Assembly (NCBI GenBank): GCA_964459385.1
Contig: CAYWLG010000005.1
Coordinates: 1 to 64,000 of the forward strand
Direction of reading: 5' to 3'
DNA length: 64,000 nucleotides
DNA from: UBA6107 sp964459385
GTDB taxonomy: Bacteria > Chloroflexota > Anaerolineae > Anaerolineales > Anaerolineaceae
Shown one piece after another: positions 1-7,245 of this stretch. The translations under genes and the position numbers were made by a program. The notes under the pieces are model-generated. The model made no database searches, was not told the DNA's origin, and saw only the letters and a list, made by a program, of their open reading frames with translations. The stretch's first letter is position 1. Each line of letters starts with the position of its first letter.

Positions 1-51
1 AAAAAACTGCACCCCTTTCTGTTGGTGGTGTCCAACTTTTGGGGTGCAGTT
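1..51 (-). terminator. Rho-independent terminator after the DivIC-like gene
   Basis: An 11-bp perfect stem, AACTGCACCCC (5-15) with GGGGTGCAGTT (41-51), encloses a second small hairpin (GTTGG/CCAAC). Read on the minus strand it is followed by a run of T (positions 6-1). It lies just past the stop of the minus-strand gene ending at 69. Confidence 0.8.
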
Positions 52-68
52 CAGAAACAAGAGGTTTT

Positions 69-464
69 TCATTCACCGGCAAAGAGCGCCATCCAAATAT
101 CCCAGTTCGATACGGGGATGGGGGTAGGTGTAGGAATTTCTAGCGGAATCTGGGTTGCCCCCTCTGGCTGCAGCGGGATGACCAGATTTTCACCTGGACG
201 AACCATGTGGCCTTCTTCATAGGCCCATTCTTCCACAGCCCCTTCTGAGGTGGCGTAAGCAATTTGCGTGTTCAAGACCACGAGCGTTTTTTCCAGATCA
301 GAGACCACGGTGGCCGCTTTATCGCGCTGTGCTGAAAGGCGTGAAAGCTCATTGAGACGGCCGTTCAGATCCATCACCAAAAAAAACAGGATGACTCCAG
401 CCACCACAAAGCCGATTTTCTTTACATCAAATGGAAAATGACGCTTGCGCTTTTGCTCATCCAT
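69..464 (-). CDS. DivIC/FtsL-like septum formation initiator protein
   Basis: A 131-residue bitopic membrane protein. It has a short basic N-terminus, one transmembrane helix at about residues 16-33, a coiled-coil stretch at about 34-64, and then the conserved patch WAYEEGHMVRPGENLVIPL. The order TM, coiled coil and a '..EEGMV.PGE' patch is typical of the DivIC/FtsB family, small proteins that link the FtsQ-like and late divisome components at the septum. The C-terminus adds a Pro/Thr-rich tail (PTPTPIPV), which is less usual. The gene lies downstream of a tRNA-Leu gene on the same strand but is separated from it by a terminator. The family call is firm; a precise FtsL or DivIC name is not. 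Confidence 0.8.
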   Translation of the reverse strand: MDEQKRKRHFPFDVKKIGFVVAGVILFFLVMDLNGRLNELSRLSAQRDKAATVVSDLEKTLVVLNTQIAYATSEGAVEEWAYEEGHMVRPGENLVIPLQPEGATQIPLEIPTPTPIPVSNWDIWMALFAGE

Positions 465-506
465 GCCTTAAGTTTACCCCAATAAATTTCTGGCAACAAG
501 AAGGGA

Positions 507-536
507 ATAAAAAATCCTCGCCTTTTCAGCGAGGAT
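507..536 (-). terminator. Rho-independent terminator after tRNA-Leu
   Basis: On the minus strand an 8-bp stem (ATCCTCGC 514-521 with GCGAGGAT 529-536, 7-nt loop) is followed by a T-run (513-507). It sits directly past the 3' end of the tRNA. Confidence 0.85.
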
Positions 537-540
537 CAGT

Positions 541-623
<83 letters not shown>

Positions 624-727
624 GAATTACGTCCTGAATTCTACCAAAAAATGATGCATTGTCAACCTTTGCCGGAGCAAAAAGACCAAACTCATTCTTG
701 CGAAACACAAATATATGGTTTGTAAAA

Positions 728-736
728 TGCTATAAT
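728..736 (+). promoter_or_regulatory. Extended -10 promoter for the histidine-kinase-like gene
   Basis: TGCTATAAT matches an extended -10 element (TGnTATAAT), about 60 bases before the start codon at 799. No good -35 box is seen, as is common for extended -10 promoters. Confidence 0.5.
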
Positions 737-798
737 TGCATTTGGCTCGTTTCTTGCACAAAAATTAACACTTATGCCGGGCGGGAAAGAGAAGAGAA

Positions 799-1725
799 AT
801 GACCGAACTGATAAAAAATGACCCCACTGATTCTGCCGCAGAAAATGATGCTTCTGTAATTCAGGAAATCGAAGCCAATCTGCGTAACCAGGAAGAAAAA
901 AAACACCTTGAGTCAGAACTGCACCTTACGCTGGAAGAAATTGCCCGTTTGCAAAACGCCCTGGCCGAAACGGAAATGAAACTGGTCAGCTATCAGAAAC
1001 AATTGCTGGCAGCTTTTCCACCCCGGCACGAGGAGGGCTCTTTCACGCCTGAGATTCTCAGCGATCTCTCAAAAAGCCTCACCACGATCCAAAATTACTG
1101 TGAATTGATCGATCATTCGAGCGCCGGTACCATGAGCGACATTCAAAAGGCGTATCTGGCACGCATCAGTCGAACCAGCCAGCGGTTGAATGAAATTGCC
1201 CAGCACATTCACAAAGATACACTGCCTGATTTGCATGAGCCTGAACAGGCATCCGCACAGGTGAATATCGCTTCTCTTATCAATCAGGTGCTTGCGCCGA
1301 AACTCAGGTTGATGGAACAGAAGCAGATCACGCTGCAAATGGTCATTTCCGATCGCATTCCCGAATTCAATGCAAATGTAGCCATCCTCACCCGGATCAT
1401 TGATATTTTGATCTCAAATGCCCTGACAGTTACCCCCATGGATTCGATTGTGAAGATCGTTGCCAATTCCATCAATATTTATAAAGAGCGAATGCTTCAA
1501 ATAACAGTGAAAGATGGCGGCCCGGGCATGACATTAAAAGACCTGGACATTGTCCTTTCTGACAATACGCCGACCGATCAGATTTTGCCCGGGCTCTCGA
1601 TCCCACGCTCGCATGTGGTACTGCTGAACCAACTGATCGTCGATCAAAAAGGCAGCCTCGAAATTCGCAATGGATTGGATTACGGAACGATTTTTGAGAT
1701 CCATCTTCCTCTGGAACAGAGCTAA
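799..1725 (+). CDS. Histidine-kinase-like protein lacking the phospho-acceptor His
   Basis: A 308-residue soluble protein with no transmembrane segment. Residues 20-75 form a coiled coil. Residues 83-145 resemble a HisKA dimerisation helix, but the usual 'SHELRTP' reads SDLSKSL, so the phospho-acceptor His is Asp89. Residues 165-305 resemble a HATPase domain with an N-box-like ISNALTVTP, a G1-like DGGPGM and a degraded G2. The fold indicates the sensor-kinase superfamily, but autophosphorylation by the usual route seems impossible. It may be a pseudokinase or partner for another kinase. It starts 48 bases before the LCP gene and could be cotranscribed with it. No response regulator is adjacent. 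Confidence 0.7.
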   Translation: MTELIKNDPTDSAAENDASVIQEIEANLRNQEEKKHLESELHLTLEEIARLQNALAETEMKLVSYQKQLLAAFPPRHEEGSFTPEILSDLSKSLTTIQNYCELIDHSSAGTMSDIQKAYLARISRTSQRLNEIAQHIHKDTLPDLHEPEQASAQVNIASLINQVLAPKLRLMEQKQITLQMVISDRIPEFNANVAILTRIIDILISNALTVTPMDSIVKIVANSINIYKERMLQITVKDGGPGMTLKDLDIVLSDNTPTDQILPGLSIPRSHVVLLNQLIVDQKGSLEIRNGLDYGTIFEIHLPLEQS

Positions 1726-1772
1726 ATTTCGTGTAGAATTAAAGCAACAAAATCACTTCAAGACCCTTACTG

Positions 1773-2804
1773 ATGAAAAAAAACTTTTTGCTCGTCGTTT
1801 TGCTGGTGTTTTTCCTTTCAAGCTGCTCCCTCCCTTTCGTTCCTCAGGCACAGCCAACGCCGATCCCGCTGGCAGCCCTGCTGGAAAATACCGCCCCGAC
1901 TTTGACCCCCTTCCAACCAATAGCGCCCACTGCCACCCCGGCGCCGACTGAAGCCCCTACCAGCACCCCTACGCCAGAGATCACGGTAGTTCCAACGGCT
2001 ACCTCTTATATCCCTTCTTATGTGATTCCAGAAGACCAGATCAGAATTCTGGTCTTGGGCTCTGATTACAGGCCGGGGCGCGGGTTCCGAACCGATGTGA
2101 TCATGCTGTTGGTGCTTAACCCAAAAGCGGGCACCGCCACCCTTACTTCTTTCCCGCGCGACCTTTACGTTACCATCCCAGGCGTGGGTATGGAACGCAT
2201 TAACACTGCTCAAGCCTATGGCGGATTTGCACTCACACAAGCCACTTTCCAGCAGAACTTTGGCATCTCCCCCGATTATTACATGATGACCAATTTCGAT
2301 GGTTTTAAAGGCATCATCAACACCTTAGGGGGGATAAACGTCAATGTTGCCTCTACACTATACGATGAGTGCAACAGCGCAGTGCCCATCCGTGATGGAC
2401 AGGGGTATTGCACCGTTTACGCAGGAATTCAACCTATGGATGGAGAAACTGCTCTGTGGTACGTGCGCAGCCGCCACACCAGCAGCGATTTTGACCGCAC
2501 GCGCCGTGAACAGGAAGTTTTGACAGCGCTCTTCCAAAAGCTGATCAGCCTGAACGCGCTGAACCGTGCTTCAGAACTTTATGACACTTTTAAGGCTGGC
2601 GTAGAGACCAACATCCCCCTCACCGAGATCGCCTCATTGCTGCCCCTGGCCAGTCAACTGGCAGGCAACACTTCACTTCTGCGCCATTACGCAATTGGTT
2701 CCAGCGAAACCTACAACTATATCGTGCCCGGTTCGGGTGCCATGGTCTTGATACCCGACCCCTATTCGGTCGCGCAAGTCATTCAACAAGCAGTCAGCGA
2801 GTAG
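1773..2804 (+). CDS. LytR-CpsA-Psr (LCP) family lipoprotein
   Basis: A 343-residue exported protein. The N-terminus is a lipoprotein signal peptide ending in the lipobox LSSC (Cys18), followed by a Pro/Thr-rich spacer (about 25-85) and an LCP domain (about 91-240). Conserved LCP features are visible: LVLGSDYRPG, RTDVIMLL (Arg106, Asp108) and TSFPRDLYV (Arg129, Asp130). LCP enzymes transfer undecaprenyl-linked glycopolymers to peptidoglycan or another acceptor on the outer face of the membrane. Lipid anchoring is unusual, since most LCP proteins use an N-terminal transmembrane helix. An overlapping ORF in another frame (1670-1951) is a shadow. Confidence 0.88.
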   Translation: MKKNFLLVVLLVFFLSSCSLPFVPQAQPTPIPLAALLENTAPTLTPFQPIAPTATPAPTEAPTSTPTPEITVVPTATSYIPSYVIPEDQIRILVLGSDYRPGRGFRTDVIMLLVLNPKAGTATLTSFPRDLYVTIPGVGMERINTAQAYGGFALTQATFQQNFGISPDYYMMTNFDGFKGIINTLGGINVNVASTLYDECNSAVPIRDGQGYCTVYAGIQPMDGETALWYVRSRHTSSDFDRTRREQEVLTALFQKLISLNALNRASELYDTFKAGVETNIPLTEIASLLPLASQLAGNTSLLRHYAIGSSETYNYIVPGSGAMVLIPDPYSVAQVIQQAVSE

Positions 2805-2833
2805 TTGACTTTCGCGAATGAATCAGGTAAACT
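2805..2833 (+). promoter_or_regulatory. Sigma-70-type promoter for the recombinase-like gene
   Basis: TTGACT (2805-2810), a 17-base spacer and TAAACT (2828-2833). It begins at the stop codon of the LCP gene and precedes the ATG at 2872, which has a good ribosome site (GAGGTGA). Confidence 0.55.
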
Positions 2834-2871
2834 GAATCAGTAAGGCTATACGAAAGAACTGAGGTGAGCAC

Positions 2872-3771
2872 ATGAGCAATACACCAGCCGATTCGCATAT
2901 TACATCTGAAACCCTGCTCGTGCCGGCCATCCAGGCCTGGCAGATGTTTCTGATGGATCAGGGTCGTTCGCTCTTTACCGTCAAAGCATTCATTGGCGAT
3001 CTAAACCTGATGGCGAGCTTTTTCCCAACCGATACCAGCATCGGCAGCGTAACCACGGCTGACCTCAACCGCTTTTTAGACTGGCTGCAAAAAGAACGCG
3101 ATGTGCCATGCAGCCCCAAGAGCCTTTCCAGACGCATCACCTCGATCAAAGCCTTCTTCCGCTGGCTGGTGCAAGCCGGTCGCATTGGCCAAGACCCGGC
3201 CGAAAAGGTTTTGCAGCAGTCTGTCATCAGCCCCATCCCCGAAGTGCTGAGCGATGAAGAACAATCCAAAGTGATCGAAGCAGCCAAAAAACTTTTCGAA
3301 GCCGAAAAAGCCGATGCCCGCCCCTATGCCCTGCTCTCCTTGCTGCTGGCTACCGGCATCAAAAAAGGCGAATGCCTCACCTTAAGCCTGAAACATCTGG
3401 AACTGGAAGATGCGGCTGGCCCGCACCTTTACGTGCGCTACGCCAATACCTCCAATCGCTATAAAGAACGCAAGATTGACCTGCCAGCAGAATGGTTGGA
3501 AGTTTTCAATCGCTACGCAGAACAATACAAACCCACCGATCTGGTCTTCCCGTGGTCGCCAAGGCGGCTCGAATATTTGTTGGAAGACCTCAGCGTGGAA
3601 GCAGGGATCAAGAAACACCTCTCTTTTGACATGTGCCGCTGGACCTGTGCGCTAAATGACTGGAAATCGGGCATGGAAAAAGATGCCCTGCGTCAAAAAC
3701 TGGGCATCTCAAAGATCCAATGGCGTGAAGTGAGCATGAAGCTCACCCAACTGGCGCGAGCCAATGAATAA
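2872..3771 (+). CDS. Degenerate tyrosine-recombinase-fold protein (catalytically inactive)
   Basis: A 299-residue protein with the two-domain plan of XerC/XerD-type recombinases: a SAM-like core-binding domain (about 15-115) and a catalytic-fold domain (about 125-295). The active-site set is mostly lost. Arg I is Lys164 (TGIKKGE instead of TGLRxSE), the HxxR His is Asp253, the following His is Trp257, the LGH His is Ile279, and there is no tyrosine at all after residue 235, so the nucleophile is absent. Lys198 and Arg256 remain. Strand cleavage is therefore not expected; DNA binding may persist. No attachment sites or mobile genes lie nearby, so it is probably a domesticated structural or regulatory protein. 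Confidence 0.8.
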   Translation: MSNTPADSHITSETLLVPAIQAWQMFLMDQGRSLFTVKAFIGDLNLMASFFPTDTSIGSVTTADLNRFLDWLQKERDVPCSPKSLSRRITSIKAFFRWLVQAGRIGQDPAEKVLQQSVISPIPEVLSDEEQSKVIEAAKKLFEAEKADARPYALLSLLLATGIKKGECLTLSLKHLELEDAAGPHLYVRYANTSNRYKERKIDLPAEWLEVFNRYAEQYKPTDLVFPWSPRRLEYLLEDLSVEAGIKKHLSFDMCRWTCALNDWKSGMEKDALRQKLGISKIQWREVSMKLTQLARANE

Positions 3772-3776
3772 AATGG

Positions 3777-3810
3777 CACCGGCGATCGTGATGATCGCCG
3801 GTGTTTTTTT
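3777..3810. terminator. Bidirectional Rho-independent terminator
   Basis: An 11-bp perfect stem, CACCGGCGATC (3777-3787) with GATCGCCGGTG (3793-3803), has a 5-nt loop and a T7 run (3804-3810). It separates the convergent recombinase-like (+) and amylase (-) genes. Only a few A residues (3771-3773) lie on the other side, so its action on the minus strand is weaker. Confidence 0.85.
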
Positions 3811-5149
3811 ACTTCACTAAATCAAAATCCATCAGTTCCGAATAGAAGGGTCTGACATCCTGCAGAATACCTTCCACACGCAAAATGGCAGCAATTTTCG
3901 GGGCGGAGGTTCTGCCGTTGGAAACGGTGACCTCCTGCTTATTGAGCAGGTCCATATACTTCCCGTCCGGCAAAGAAACGGCCACCTCACCAGCAACGCT
4001 GGATAAATTGAACAGCCCTACCAGGTTGGAATTCGGGCTCTGCCAGACGGCCTGCACCAGCGGTTCTGCCGCGGTGAGGATAAACTTGCCGTTCACCTGG
4101 GCGGCATCCTTCTTTAGTCTGGCCAGTGTGGTCAGGAATTCGCTCAACTCAAAATTCTTCCAATCCATTTTATCGATGTCGAACAAAGAAGGCGTGTGAA
4201 CGGCCGCCGATTCTTGCCCGCCGTAGATCAAGAAGGCGCCCTTGTTGAAGGCTTCAAAAGCCGTCCAGGCCAGTGCCTGATCGTAAGTGGAAGCCGATTT
4301 CATGATGCGCATCTGATCGTGGTTTTCAACATAGCGCATTTTGGCGAAATTTCCCGGGTAGATGACATCTTGAAAGCGCAGCATCTCAAGGTAGCGCGCC
4401 ACCGGCACTTTGCCAGAAAGGGCCGCCTGCCAGATGGCAAAAATATCATAGTCGTAGGTGAGGTCAAAACCACGGTACACCTCGCTGTCAGAGATGGCCG
4501 AGAGGTTCATGTAACGGCGATATTCCACAAAGCGGGCGTGCACCGATTCGGCCAGCCAGATCACGCCGGGTTTTACTTCTTCCACTTCCTGACGGGCCTG
4601 TACCCAGAACGCTTCAGGCAACAAGGAGGCCACATCGCAGCGGAAACCATCCACCCCAAAAGCGGCCCAACCCTTCAAGCTGTCGATCAGGTAGCGGGTC
4701 AGATCGGGGTTGGGGTGCTTCAGATCAATCACATCGCTCCAATCAGGCACGGTGGTCACGGGGTGGCCTTCCACATCCTGGTGATACCAATCGGGATGTT
4801 CTTTAACCAGATTGGAATCGTGGGAGGTATGATTGTAGACCACATCGATCATCACCCGCATGCCCAACCGATGGATCTTCTCGATCAGGCGGGCAAAATC
4901 TTCTTTTGTGCCATATTCCGGGTTCACTTCGCGGTAATTGGAGATCGAATAAGGGCAGCCCAGCGAACCTTTTTTGTTCAACTGCCCAATGGGATGGATC
5001 GGCATGAACCAAACCACATCCACCCCCAACGATTGAATTCGTTCAAGATCGGCCTCAACATCGGCGAAGGTGCCATGCGGGCCGTGATTGCGCACATAAA
5101 CCTCATAGATCACAAGATTGCGGACAGAAAGCGGTGTCTCTTTTGCCAT
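3809..5149 (-). CDS. GH13 alpha-amylase-family glycoside hydrolase (intracellular)
   Basis: A 446-residue protein with the four GH13 motifs: DVVYNHT (region I), GFRCDVA (region II, catalytic Asp nucleophile), WLAES (region III, Glu acid/base) and VENHD (region IV, transition-state Asp). An MPIHPIG segment and an NPEYGT segment complete the (beta/alpha)8 barrel, followed by a short beta domain at about 370-446. There is no signal peptide, so it should act on imported or stored alpha-glucans. The start ATG at 5149 has a GGAGG ribosome site. It is a single-gene unit. The exact specificity (maltodextrin, glycogen or branched substrate) cannot be read from the sequence. Confidence 0.88.
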   Translation of the reverse strand: MAKETPLSVRNLVIYEVYVRNHGPHGTFADVEADLERIQSLGVDVVWFMPIHPIGQLNKKGSLGCPYSISNYREVNPEYGTKEDFARLIEKIHRLGMRVMIDVVYNHTSHDSNLVKEHPDWYHQDVEGHPVTTVPDWSDVIDLKHPNPDLTRYLIDSLKGWAAFGVDGFRCDVASLLPEAFWVQARQEVEEVKPGVIWLAESVHARFVEYRRYMNLSAISDSEVYRGFDLTYDYDIFAIWQAALSGKVPVARYLEMLRFQDVIYPGNFAKMRYVENHDQMRIMKSASTYDQALAWTAFEAFNKGAFLIYGGQESAAVHTPSLFDIDKMDWKNFELSEFLTTLARLKKDAAQVNGKFILTAAEPLVQAVWQSPNSNLVGLFNLSSVAGEVAVSLPDGKYMDLLNKQEVTVSNGRTSAPKIAAILRVEGILQDVRPFYSELMDFDLVK

Positions 5150-5229
5150 CGTACTACCTCCACTATTTCTAAATCAACTCTTCTTTAAATTTACCATAAT
5201 TGGCCAGCCAATAATGTAAGCAAAAAGTC

Positions 5230-6435
5230 TCAGCGGTCCTGATCTTTCTTTTTCAGCTCCACGATTAAACGAGGCAAAATCGTGAGTGCATCCCCAACAA
5301 TGCTCAGATCGGCCACTTTGTGAATCGGTGCCTGCGGGTCTTTGTTGATGGCCACGATCGTGCCGGACGAACTCATGCCCACCAGATGCTGCACCGCGCC
5401 GCTGATGCCTACCGCCAGATAAAGTTCCGGGCTGACGGTGGTGCCCGACTGCCCCACCTGGCGGGTATGATCCAACCAGCCTTCTTCAACCACTGCACGA
5501 GAGCCGGCCAGAGTACCGCCAAGCAGGGTCGCCAATTCTTGCAGCGGGGCCAAATTCTCTGCGCGCTGGCAGCCGCGACCGGCAGCGACGATCACACTGG
5601 CCTCGTTAATTTTAACGTCAGCTTTTGCTTCATTCAGATGGCGTTCAAGCACGCGGGTACGAATCGCCGAACGCTTTAGTACAACCGGGAATTCTTCAAT
5701 CACAACTGCGTTTTTAACGTGTCCCTTCACCGCCTTAAACACATTGGGGCGAACCGTGGCTGTTTGCGGCCGGGTAGCGGGGGTTACGATCGAGGCCATG
5801 ATGTTTCCGCCAAAAGCAGGGCGTGTCTGCACCAACTGGCGGTTCTCATCCACCTCCAGACCGGTACAATCTGCCGTCAGGCCTAAACGTAAACGGGCAG
5901 CCACACGCGGTGCCAGATCACGTCCATTGGGCGTGGCCCCATAAAGCAGCACGGCCGGTTTCCTGGCAGCAATTAACGCTGAAAGCACACTGGTGTACCC
6001 ATCTGTGGAATATTCTGCCAGCAGTTCATGACGACAGAGCAAGACCCGGTCGGCGCCAAATTCGCCCAAATAGTGCTGATCCGCCAGATCGTTGGCACCG
6101 ATGACCACAGCCACCAACTCCTCTTGCAGGGTCTCTGCCAGTTGGCGTCCTTTGCTTAACAATTCCAGCGCCACTTTTTTAGCGGTGGGCTCCACCGTTC
6201 GTTCTTCCAACTCCACCCACACATAAACGCCACTGTATTGGGCCAATTCCTCGGCGGTGGCCTGTTTGCGTTCAATATGGATGGCCTGACTGTGGCAGAC
6301 GTTGACACAGCTCCCGCACAGGGTGCAGCGGTCATTTACCTGAATCTGGTTCTCAATATATTCCAGCGCCCCAAATGGGCAATTATTCAGGCAGGCACGG
6401 CAGAGAGTGCATTTATTCTGATCAATTCTCAGCAT
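5230..6435 (-). CDS. etfA: Electron transfer flavoprotein alpha subunit with N-terminal 2x[4Fe-4S] ferredoxin domain
   Basis: A 401-residue protein. Residues 1-52 form a bacterial-type ferredoxin with two CxxCxxCxxxC motifs (Cys9/12/15/19 and Cys37/40/43/47). Residues 65-240 are the EtfA Rossmann-like domain. Residues 265-395 are the FAD domain with VAAGRG, RQVGQSGTTVSPELY and the SSGTIVAINKD stretch. EtfA subunits with a ferredoxin extension are known from electron-bifurcating complexes such as Acetobacterium woodii LctC. It is the third gene of a minus-strand operon (FAD oxidase, etfB, etfA), 3 bases after etfB. It probably shuttles electrons between the dehydrogenase and ferredoxin or NAD. 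Confidence 0.9.
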   Translation of the reverse strand: MLRIDQNKCTLCRACLNNCPFGALEYIENQIQVNDRCTLCGSCVNVCHSQAIHIERKQATAEELAQYSGVYVWVELEERTVEPTAKKVALELLSKGRQLAETLQEELVAVVIGANDLADQHYLGEFGADRVLLCRHELLAEYSTDGYTSVLSALIAARKPAVLLYGATPNGRDLAPRVAARLRLGLTADCTGLEVDENRQLVQTRPAFGGNIMASIVTPATRPQTATVRPNVFKAVKGHVKNAVVIEEFPVVLKRSAIRTRVLERHLNEAKADVKINEASVIVAAGRGCQRAENLAPLQELATLLGGTLAGSRAVVEEGWLDHTRQVGQSGTTVSPELYLAVGISGAVQHLVGMSSSGTIVAINKDPQAPIHKVADLSIVGDALTILPRLIVELKKKDQDR

Positions 6436-6438
6436 AGC

Positions 6439-7245
6439 TCACCCTTTGCCTGCAAAATTGTTTTCCCGCAAAAATTCGGCCAGCAAATGTGCCGCTTCAT
6501 CGGCATCAGACCCCTCTATCTGTTTACCCTGGGCACGCGTTTGCGGTGGAAAGACCTTGACCACCTGTGTAAACGAGCCGGCCAATCCCAGCGCGTCATC
6601 ACCGAACCCCAGTTCAGCAGCGGTGACACGTTCGATCAGCTTCTGCCTACCCGCAATCAAGCTTTGCAGCGAAGCAATACGACGTACCGGTTCTCCCCGG
6701 CTGACGGTGACGAGTGCGGGCAGGCTGGATTCCATGATCTCATAGCCCTCTTCGATCTCCCGTTTCACACGGATGCGTTTGTGATTTTCGCTCAAGCTGC
6801 ATTCCACCCCATAGGTGATCTGGGGGATGGCAAGAATCTCTGCCACCTCAGGGCCGACCTGAGCCGTATCGCCATCAATGGCCTGCTTGCCCATGAGCAC
6901 AAGGTCAAAATCGGGCACAAAGTGTTTGATCGTTTCTGCCAGCGTCAACGAAGTGGCCCAGGTGTCTGCCCCGGCGAACTTGCGGTCCGTCACCAGCAGG
7001 GCACGATCTGCGCCCAACTCGAGGCAGCGGTAAAGCGCCTCGCTGGCCTGCTGCGGCCCCATCGTCAGGGCGATCACCTCAGTATCCGGTACGTTCTTGG
7101 CTATTTGAACCGCCTGATCGAGGGCATATTCGCAAAATGGATTGAGAATCGCCTGCACTCCCTCACGGATCAAGGTGCCGGTTTTTGCATCCACCTGCAC
7201 GTTGGTCACTTCAGGAACCTGCTTGACACACACAACGATCTTCAT
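6439..7245 (-). CDS. etfB: Electron transfer flavoprotein beta subunit (bifurcating-type motif)
   Basis: A 268-residue protein, normal for EtfB. It carries KQVPE near the N-terminus, the nucleotide loop LTMGPQQASEALY and GKQAIDGDTAQVGPE, the motif associated in the literature with a second FAD in EtfB of Fix/bifurcating types (in ordinary EtfB this site binds AMP). RVKREIEEGYEIMES and PALVTVSRGEPVRR complete the family signature. Its start codon overlaps the stop of the upstream FAD-oxidase gene (ATGA type), so translation is coupled. Together with etfA and the dehydrogenase it suggests flavin-based electron bifurcation or confurcation with NAD, though that is inferred. Confidence 0.9.
   Translation of the reverse strand: MKIVVCVKQVPEVTNVQVDAKTGTLIREGVQAILNPFCEYALDQAVQIAKNVPDTEVIALTMGPQQASEALYRCLELGADRALLVTDRKFAGADTWATSLTLAETIKHFVPDFDLVLMGKQAIDGDTAQVGPEVAEILAIPQITYGVECSLSENHKRIRVKREIEEGYEIMESSLPALVTVSRGEPVRRIASLQSLIAGRQKLIERVTAAELGFGDDALGLAGSFTQVVKVFPPQTRAQGKQIEGSDADEAAHLLAEFLRENNFAGKG

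Noticed and set aside
2872..3771. Active integrase of a mobile element
   Set aside because: Catalytic residues are missing and no attachment repeats, tRNA target or mobile genes adjoin it.
4196..5188. Long plus-strand open frame (330 codons) opposite the GH13 gene
   Set aside because: Antisense shadow of a clear GH13 amylase; low-complexity His/Ile-rich translation and no family motifs.
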